Below, piece after piece: positions 54,001-63,170 of a stretch of 64,000 nucleotides of DNA. The notes under the pieces are model-generated. The model was not told the DNA's origin and made no database searches. It worked only from the letters and a program-made list of their open reading frames with translations. Source of the DNA: Calliopsis andreniformis (taxonomy: Eukaryota; Arthropoda; Insecta; Hymenoptera; Andrenidae); NCBI RefSeq assembly GCF_051401765.1, contig NW_027480532.1, positions 992,001-1,056,000 of the forward strand, in the 5' to 3' direction. Both the position numbers and the translations under genes were made by a program. Positions within the stretch are counted from its first letter, which is position 1, and each line of letters begins with the position of its first letter.

Positions 54001-57000
54001 TCCTCAATCTTCAATCGTCAATACTCAATCTTCTATCCTCAATCCTCAATCCGCAACCCTCAATGCTCAATCCTCAATCCTCAATCCTCAAACCTCAATC
54101 TTCAATCCTCAATACTCAATCTGCAATCCTCAATCCTCAATCCTCAATCCTCAATCCTCAATCGTCGATCCTCAATCCCCAACCCTCAATCTTCAATCCT
54201 CAATCCTCAATCCCCAATCCTCAATCCTCAATCCTCAATCTTCAATCCTCAATACTCAATCTTCAATCCTCAATTCTCAATACTCAATAGAATATCCTGA
54301 ATTCTCAGCATTCGATACTCAAACCTCAACACGCAACCCTCAATCCTCAATCCTCAATCCTCAATCCTCAATCTTCAATCCTCAATACTCAATCTTCAAT
54401 CCTCCATCCTCAATCCTCAGTCCTCAATCCTCAATCCTCAATCGTCAGGCTTCAATCCTCAATACTCAATCTTCAATCCTCAATCCTCAATCGTCATTCG
54501 TCAACCCTCATTCTTCAATCCTCAATACCCGATCCTCAATCTTCAATCTTCAACCCTCAATCCTCAACTCTCAATCCTCAACCCTCAATCCTCAGACCTC
54601 AAACCTCAATCCTCAACCCTCAGCCCTCATCCTCAATCCTCAATCCTCAATCTTCAATCCTCAATCCTCAATCCTCATGCCTCAATCCAAAATCCTCAAT
54701 CCTCAGTCATCAAACCTCAATCCTGAATCCTCAATCCTGAATCCTCAATCTTCAGACCTCAGACCTGAACAATCAGATGTCAATCCTCAATCCTCAATAG
54801 AATATCATCAATTCACAGTTTTCAATACTCAATACTCGATCTTCAATCCTCAATCCTCAATCCTCAATCCTCAATCCTCAATCCTGAATCGTCAGTCTTC
54901 AATCCTCAGTACTCAATCTTCAATCCTCAATCCTCAATCCTCAATCCTCAAACCTCATTCTACAATCCTCAATACCCAATCCTCAATCTTCAATCCTCAA
55001 TCCTCAATCCTCAATACTCAATCCTCAATCCTCAGTCCTCAGTCCTCAAACCTCAATCCTCAACCCTCAGCCCTCATCCTCAATCCTCAATCCTAAATTC
55101 TCAATCCTCAAACCTCAAACCTCAATCCTCAACCGTCAGTCCTCGTCCTCAATCCTCAACCCTCAATCCTCAATCCTCAGTCCTCAATTCTCAATCCCCA
55201 ATCCTCAGTCCTCAGTCCTCAAACCTCAACCCTCAACCCTCAGCCCTCATCCTCAATCCTCAATCCTCAATCTTCAATCCTCAATCCTCAATCCTCAATT
55301 CTCAATCCTCAATCCTCAATCCTCAGACCTCAAACATCAATACTCAACCCTCAGTCCTCGTCCTCAATCCTCAATCGTCAATCCTCAATCCTCAATCCTC
55401 AATTCTCAATCCTCAATCCTCAATCCTCAGACCTCAAACATCAATACTCAACCCTCAGTCCTCGTCCTCAATACACAACCATCAAACCTCAATCCTCAAT
55501 ATTCAATCATCGATATTCAATCTTAAGTCCTCAATCCTCAATCCTCAACCCTTATTCTTCAATCCTCAGTACCCAATCCTCAATCTTCAATCCTCAATCC
55601 TCAATCCTCAATTCTCAACCCTCAATCCTCAATCCTCAATCCTCAGACCTGAAACATCAATATTCAACCCTCAGTCTTCGTCCTCAATCCACAAACCTCA
55701 ATCCTCAATACTCAATCTTCAATCATCAATATTCAATCCTCAATCCTCAATCCTCAATCCTCAATCCTCAATCCTCAATCCTCAATCTTCAATCCTCAAT
55801 ACTTAGTCTTCAATACTCAATCCTCAATACTCAAACCTCAATCCTCAATCTTCAATCCTCAATACCCAATCCTCAATCTTCAATCCTCAAACATCAATCC
55901 TCAGTTCGCAATCCTCAATCCTCAATCCTCTGACCTCAGGCATCAATTCTCAACCCTCAGTCCTCGTCCTCAATCCACAACCCTCAATCCTCAATCCTCA
56001 ACCTTCATTCATCAATATTCAACCTTCTATCCTCATTCCTCAACCCTCAATCTTCAATCCTCAATCTTCAATACTCAATCTGCAATACTCAATCCTCAAT
56101 CCTCAATCCTCAATCCTCATTCTTCAATCCTGAATACCCAATCCTCAATTTTCAATCCTCAATCCTCAATCCTCAGTCCTCAATACTCAACAATCAGTTC
56201 TCAATTCTCAATACTCAATCCTCAAGCCTCAATCTTCAATCCTCAATACTCAATCTTCAATCCTCAATCCTCAATCCTCAATCTTCAACGCTCAATCCTC
56301 AATCCTCAATCCTCAACCTTCAATCTTCAATCCTCAATACTCAATCTGCAACCCTCAATCCTCAATCCTCAATCCTCAATCCTCATTCTTCAATCCTGAA
56401 TAACCAATCCTCAATCTTCAATCCTCAATCCTCAATCCTCAATTCTCAATCCTCGATCCTCTGTCCTCAGTCCACAAACCTCAACCCTCAACCCTCAGCC
56501 CTCATCCTCAATCCTCAATCCTCAATCCTCAATCTTCAATCGTCAATACCCAATCTTCAATCCTCAATCCTCAATCCGCAACCCTCAATGCTCAATCCTC
56601 AATCCTCAATCCTCAAACCTCAATATTCAATCCTCAATACTCAATCTGCAATCCTCAATCCTCAATCCTCAATCCTCAATCCTCAATCGTCGATCCTCAA
56701 TCCCCAACCCTCAATCTTCAATCCTCAATCCTCAATCCCCAATCCTCAATCCTCAATCCTCAATCTTCAATCCTCAATACTCAATCTTCAATCCTCAATT
56801 CTCAATACTCAATAGAATATCCTGAATTCTCAGGATTCGATACTCAAACCTCAACACGCAACCCTCAATCCTCAATCCTCAATCCTCAATCCTCAATCTT
56901 CAATCCTCAATACTCAATCTTCAATCCTCCATCCTCAATCCTCAGTCCTCAATCCTCAATCCTCAATCGTCAGGCTTCAATCCTCAATACTCAATCTTCA

Positions 57001-58915
57001 ATCCTCAATCCTCAATCGTCATTCGTCAATCCTCATTCTTCAATCCTCAATACCCGATCCTCAATCTTCAATCTTCAACCCTGAATCCTCAACTCTCAAT
57101 CCTCAACCCTCAATCCTCAGACCTCAAACCTCAATCCTCAACCCTCAGCCCTCATCCTCAATCCTCAATCCTCAATCTTCAATCCTCAATCCTCAATCCC
57201 CATGCCTCAATCCAAAATCCTCAATCCTCAGTCATCAAACCTCAATCCTGAATCCTCAATCCTGAATCCTCAATCTTCAGACCACAGACCTGAACAATCA
57301 GATGTCAATCCTCAATCCTCAATAGAATATCATCAATTCACAGTTTTCAATACTCAATACTCGATCTTCAATCCTCAATCCTCAATCCTCAATCCTCAAT
57401 CCTCAATCCTGAATCGTCAGTCTTCAATCCTCAGTACTCAATCTTCAATCCTCAATCCTCAATCCTCAATCCTCAAACCTCATTCTACAATCCTCAATAC
57501 CCAATCCTCAATCTTCAATCCTCAATCCTCAATCCTCAATACTCAATCCTCAATCCTCAGTCCTCAGTCCTCAAACCTCAATCCTCAACCCTCAGCCCTC
57601 ATCCTCAATCCTCAATCCTGAAGTCTCAATCCTCAAACCTCAAACCTCAATCCTCAACCGTCAGTCCTCGTCCTCAATCCTCAACCCTCAATCCTCAATC
57701 CTCAGTCCTCAATTCTCAATCCCCAATCCTCAGTCCTCAGTCCTCAAACCTCAACCCTCAACCCTCAGCCCTCATCCTCAATCCTCAATCCTCAATCTTC
57801 AATCCTCAATCCTCAATCCTCAATTCTCAATCCTCAATCCTCAATCCTCAGACCTCAAACATCAATACTCAACCCTCAGTCCTCGTCCTCAATCCTCAAT
57901 CGTCAATCCTCAATCCTCAATCCTCAATTCTCAATCCTCAATCCTCAATCCTCAGACCTCAAACATCAATACTCAACCCTCAGTCCTCGTCCTCAATACA
58001 CAACCATCAAACCTCAATCCTCAATATTCAATCATCGATATTCAATCTTAAGTCCTCAATCCTCAATCCTCAATCCTCAATCCTCAATCCTCAATGTTCA
58101 ATCCGCAATACCCAATCCTCAATATTCAATCCTCAATCCACAATCCTCAATCCTCAATCCTCATTCTTCAATCCTCAACATCCAATCCTCAATCTTCAAT
58201 CCTCAATCCTCAATTCTCAGACCTCAACCCTCAATCTTCAATCCTCAATACTCAATCTGCAACGCTCAATCCTCAGTCCTCAATCCTCAATCCTCATTCT
58301 TCAATCCTCAATACCCAATCCTCAATCTTCAATCCTCAATCCACAATCCTCAATCCTCAATCCTCATTCTTCAATCCTCAACACCCAATCCTCAATCTCA
58401 AATCCTCAATCCTCAATTCTCAGACCTCAATCCTCAATCTTCAATTCTCAATACTCAATCTTCAATCCTCAATCCTCAATCCTCAATCCTCAATCCTCAA
58501 TCTTCAATTCTCAACACCCAATCCTCAATCTTCAATCCTCAATCCTCAATCCTCAATTGTCAATCCTCAGTCCTCAATCCTCAGACCTCAAACATAAATA
58601 CTCAACCCTCAGTCCTCGTCCTCAATCCACAACACTCAATCCTCGAGCCTCAATCGTCAAGACTCAATACTCAATCTTCAATCCTCCATTCTCAATCCTC
58701 AATCCTCAATCCTCAATCCTCAATCCTCAATCCTCCATCCTCAATCGTCAGGCTTCAATCCTCAATACCCAATCCTCAGTCTTCAATCTTCAATCCTCAG
58801 TCCTCAATTCTCAATCCTCAATCCTCAGTCCTCAGACCTCAAACCACAATCCGCAACACTCAGCCCTCATCCTCATTCCTCAATCCTCAATCGTCAATCC
58901 TCAATCCTCAATCCT
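54001..58915 (+). repeat. 13702-bp unit, partial third copy with internal deletion
   Basis: Matches 40529-46086. The offset is 13472 up to about 55542 (40818 to 54290; 41205 to 54677) and 12829 after it (43759 to 56588; 45265 to 58094). About 643 bp is therefore missing at position 55542, where the sequence goes straight from a TCTTAAGTCC segment to CCCTTATTCTTC. Homology stops near 58915. This copy is more diverged than the first two, for example ATATTCAATCC near 58123 where the others have ATCTTCAATCC. Confidence 0.9.
57745..58915 (+). repeat. 1171-bp tandem duplication, copy 1
   Basis: ATGTTCAATCCGC at 58094 recurs at 59265, and the CAAACCTCAACCCTCAACCC stretch near 57747 recurs near 58918. 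Five 6-bp units lie in the interval, agreeing with 1171 modulo 7. The junction at 58915 also ends the homology of the third 13702-bp copy. Confidence 0.85.
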
Positions 58916-59595
58916 CAAACCTCAACCCTCAACCCTCAGCCCTCATCCTCAATCCTCAATCCTCAATCTTCAATCCTCAATCCTCAATCCTCAATTCTCA
59001 ATCCTCAATCCTCAATCCTCAGACCTCAAACATCAATACTCAACCCTCAGTCCTCGTCCTCAATCCTCAATCGTCAATCCTCAATCCTCAATCCTCAATT
59101 CTCAATCCTCAATCCTCAATCCTCAGACCTCAAACATCAATACTCAACCCTCAGTCCTCGTCCTCAATACACAACCATCAAACCTCAATCCTCAATATTC
59201 AATCATCGATATTCAATCTTAAGTCCTCAATCCTCAATCCTCAATCCTCAATCCTCAATCCTCAATGTTCAATCCGCAATACCCAATCCTCAATCTTCAA
59301 TCCTCAATCCACAATCCTCAATCCTCAATCCTCATTCTTCAATCCTCAACACCCAATCCTCAATCTTCAATCCTCAATCCTCAATTCTCAGACCTCAACC
59401 CTCAATCTTCAATCCTCAATACTCAATCTGCAACGCTCAATCCTCAGTCCTCAATCCTCAATCCTCATTCTTCAATCCTCAATCCACAATCCTCAATCCT
59501 CAATCCTCATTCTTCAATCCTCAACACCCAATCCTCAATCTTCAATCCTCAATCCTCAATTCTCAGACCTCAATCCTCAATCTTCAATTCTCAAC
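58916..59595 (+). repeat. 1171-bp tandem duplication, copy 2, partial
   Basis: Copy of 57745 onward, ending near 59595, where it joins a CAACCCTCAATCCTCAATG segment leading into the subfamily 2 module at 59779. It lacks a short run near 59480 that copy 1 keeps: AATACCCAATCCTCAATC is absent, joining ATTCTTCAATCC directly to CAATCCACAATCC. Confidence 0.82.
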
Positions 59596-60829
59596 CCTCA
59601 ATCCTCAATGTTCAATCCTCAATACCCAACCTTCAGTCTTCAATCCTCAATCCTCAATCCTCAATCTTCAGTCCTCAATCCTCAGTCCTCAAACCTCAAT
59701 TCTGAATCCTCAATCCTGAATCCTCAATCTTCAGCCCTCAGTCCTCAACAATCAGTTGACATTCCTCAATCATCAGTAGAATATCCTCAATTCACAGCTT
59801 TCAATACTCAATACTCAATCTGCAATCCTCCAATCTGTATCCAAAAACATCAATTTTCGCCACTCAACCCTCAGCACTCATTCCTCAATGTTCAATCCTC
59901 AATCCTCAACTCTCAATCTTCGATCCTCAATACTGAATCTTCACTCCTCAACTCTCAATCCTCAATACTCAATCCTCAACCCTTATTCTTCAATCCTCAG
60001 TACCCAATCCTCAATCTTCAATCCTCAATCCTCAATCCTCAATTCTCAATCCTCAATCATCAATCCTCAATCCTCAGACCTGAAACATCAATATTCAACC
60101 CTCAGTCCTCGTCCTCAATCCACAAACCTCAATCCTCAATACTCAATCTTCAATCATCAATATTCAATCTTCAATCCTCAATCCTCGATCCTCAATCCTC
60201 AATCCTCAATCCTCAATCTTCAATTCTCAATACTTAGTCTTCAATACTCAATCCTCAATACTCAAAGCTCAATCCTCAATCTTCAATCCTCAATACCCAA
60301 TCCTCAATCTTCAGTCCCCAAACATCAATCCTCAGTTCGCAATCCTCAATCCTCAATCCTCTGACCTCAGGCATCAATTCTCAACCCTCAGTCCTCGTCC
60401 TCAATCCACAACCCTCAATCCTCAATCCTCAACCTTCATTCATCAATATTCAACCTTCTATCCTCAATCCTCAACCCTCAATCTTCAATCCTCAATCTTC
60501 AATACTCAATCTGCAATACTCAATCCTCAATCCTCAATCCTCAATCCTCATTCTTCAAACCTGAAAATCCAATCCTCAATTTTCAATCCTGAATCCTCAA
60601 TCCTCAGTCCTCAATACTCAACAATCAGTCCTCAATTCTCAATACTCAATCCTCAAGCCTCAATCTTCAATCCTCAATACTCAATCTTCAATCCTCAATC
60701 CTCAATCCTCAATCTTCAATGCTCAATCCTCAATCCTCAATCCTCAACCCTCAATCTTCAATCCTCAATACTCAATCTGCAATCCTCAATCCTCAATCCT
60801 CAATCCTCAATCCTCATTCTTCAATCCTG

Positions 60830-61255
60830 AATAACCAATCCTCAATCTTCAATCCTCAATCCTCAATCCTCAATTCTCAATCCTCAATCCTCTGTCCTCA
60901 GTCCTCAAACCTCAACCCTCAACCCTCAGCCCTCATCCTCAATCCTCAATCCTCAATCCTCAATCCTCAATCTTCAATCCTCAATACTCAATCTTCAATC
61001 CTCCATTCTCAATACTCAATAGAATCTCCTGAATTCTCAGGATTCGATACTCAAACCTCAACACGCAACCCTCAATCCTCAATCCTCAATCCTCAATCCT
61101 CAATCTTCAATCCTCAATACTCAATCTTCAATCCTCCATCCTCAATCCTCAGTCCTCAATCCTCAATCCTCAATCGTCAGGCTTCAATCCTCAATACTCA
61201 ATCTTCAATCCTCAATCCTCAATCGTCATTCGTCAATCCTCATTCTTCAATCCTG
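60830..61255 (+). repeat. 426-bp tandem duplication, copy 1
   Basis: CTGAATAACC at 60827 recurs at 61253 and GAATCTCC at 61022 at 61448. The two copies look identical over their length. One 6-bp unit near 60937 explains the length modulo 7. The unusual GAATCTCC form of the subfamily 3 module is found only in these two copies. Confidence 0.9.
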
Positions 61256-61681
61256 AATAACCAATCCTCAATCTTCAATCCTCAATCCTCAATCCTCAAT
61301 TCTCAATCCTCAATCCTCTGTCCTCAGTCCTCAAACCTCAACCCTCAACCCTCAGCCCTCATCCTCAATCCTCAATCCTCAATCCTCAATCCTCAATCTT
61401 CAATCCTCAATACTCAATCTTCAATCCTCCATTCTCAATACTCAATAGAATCTCCTGAATTCTCAGGATTCGATACTCAAACCTCAACACGCAACCCTCA
61501 ATCCTCAATCCTCAATCCTCAATCCTCAATCTTCAATCCTCAATACTCAATCTTCAATCCTCCATCCTCAATCCTCAGTCCTCAATCCTCAATCCTCAAT
61601 CGTCAGGCTTCAATCCTCAATACTCAATCTTCAATCCTCAATCCTCAATCGTCATTCGTCAATCCTCATTCTTCAATCCTC
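61256..61681 (+). repeat. 426-bp tandem duplication, copy 2
   Basis: Second copy of 60830-61255. It ends where the sequence continues with AATACCCGATCC instead of CTGAATAACC. The sequence then follows the usual order into the subfamily 1 module at 61958. Confidence 0.9.
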
Positions 61682-62059
61682 AATACCCGATCCTCAATCT
61701 TCAATCTTCAACCCTCAATCCTCAACTCTCAATCCTCAACCCTCAATCCTCAGACCTCAAACCTCAATCCTCAACCCTCAGCCCTCATCCTCAATCCTCA
61801 ATCCTCAATCTTCAATCCTCAATCCTCAATCATCATGCCTCAATCCAAAATCCTCAATTCTCAGTCATCAAACCTCAATCCTGAATCCTCAATCCTGAAT
61901 CCTCAATCTTCAGACCTCAGACCTGAACAATCAGATGTCAATCCTCAATCCTCAATAGAATATCATCAATTCACAGTTTTCAATACTCAATACTCGATCT
62001 TCAATCCTCAATCCTCAATTCTCAATCCTCAATCCTCAATCCTGAATCGTCAGTCTTCA

Positions 62060-63170
62060 ATCCTCAATCCTCAATCCTCAATTCTCAATCCTCAATCCTC
62101 AATCCTCAGACCTCAAACATCAATACTCAACCCTCAGTCCTCGTCCTCAATCCTCAATCTTCAATCCTCAATCCTCAATCCTCAATTCTCAATCCTCAAT
62201 CCTCAATCCTCAGACCTCAAACATCAATACTCAACCCTCAGTCCTCGTCCTCAATACACAACCATCAAACCTCAATCCTCGATATTCAATCATCGATATT
62301 CAATCTTCAGTCCTCAATCCTCAATCCTCAATCCTCAATCCTCAATCCTCAATCCTCAATCCTCAATACCCAATCCTCAATCCTCAATCCTCAATCCACA
62401 ATCCTCAATCCTCAATCCTCATTCTTCAATCCTCAACACCCAATCCTCAATCTTCAATCCTCAATCCTCAATTCTCAGACCTCAACCCTCAATCTTCAAT
62501 CCTCAATACTCAATCTGCAACGCTCAATCCTCAGTCCTCAATCCTCAATCCTCATTCTTCAATCCTCAATACCCAATCCTCAATCTTCAATCCTCAATCC
62601 ACAATCCTCAATCCTCAATCCTCATTCTTCAATCCTCAACACCCAATCCTCAATCTTCAATCCTCAATCCTCAATTCTCAGACCTCAATCCTCAATCTTC
62701 AATTCTCAATACTCAATCTTCAATCCTCAATCCTCAATCCTCAATCCTCAATCCTCATTCTTCAATTCTCAACACCCAATCCTCAATCTTCAATCCTCAA
62801 TCCTCAATCCTCAATTTTCAATCCTCAGTCCTCAATCCTCAGACCTCAAACATAAATACTCAACCCTCAGTCCTCGTCCTCAATCCACAACACTCAATCC
62901 TCGAGCCTCAATCGTCAAGACTCAATACTCAATCTTCAATCCTCCATTCTCAATCCTCAATCCTCAATCCTCAATCCTCAATCCTCAATCCTCCATCCTC
63001 AATCGTCAGGCTTCAATCCTCAATACCCAATCCTCAGTCTTCAATCTTCAATCCTCAGTCCTCAATTCTCAATCCTCAATCCTCAGTCCTCAGACCTCAA
63101 ACCACAATCCGCAACCCTCAGCCCTCATCCTCATTCCTCAATCCTCAATCGTCAATCCTCAATCCTCAAT
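62060..63170 (+). repeat. Copy of 57802-58912 (4258-bp offset)
   Basis: AACGCTCAATCC at 62519 matches 58261, and CATAAATACTC at 62851 matches 58593. The block is the familiar segment that follows the subfamily 1 module elsewhere, though here the ATGTTCAATCCGC marker is missing near 62350 (it reads CAATCCTCAATACCC). Confidence 0.8.
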
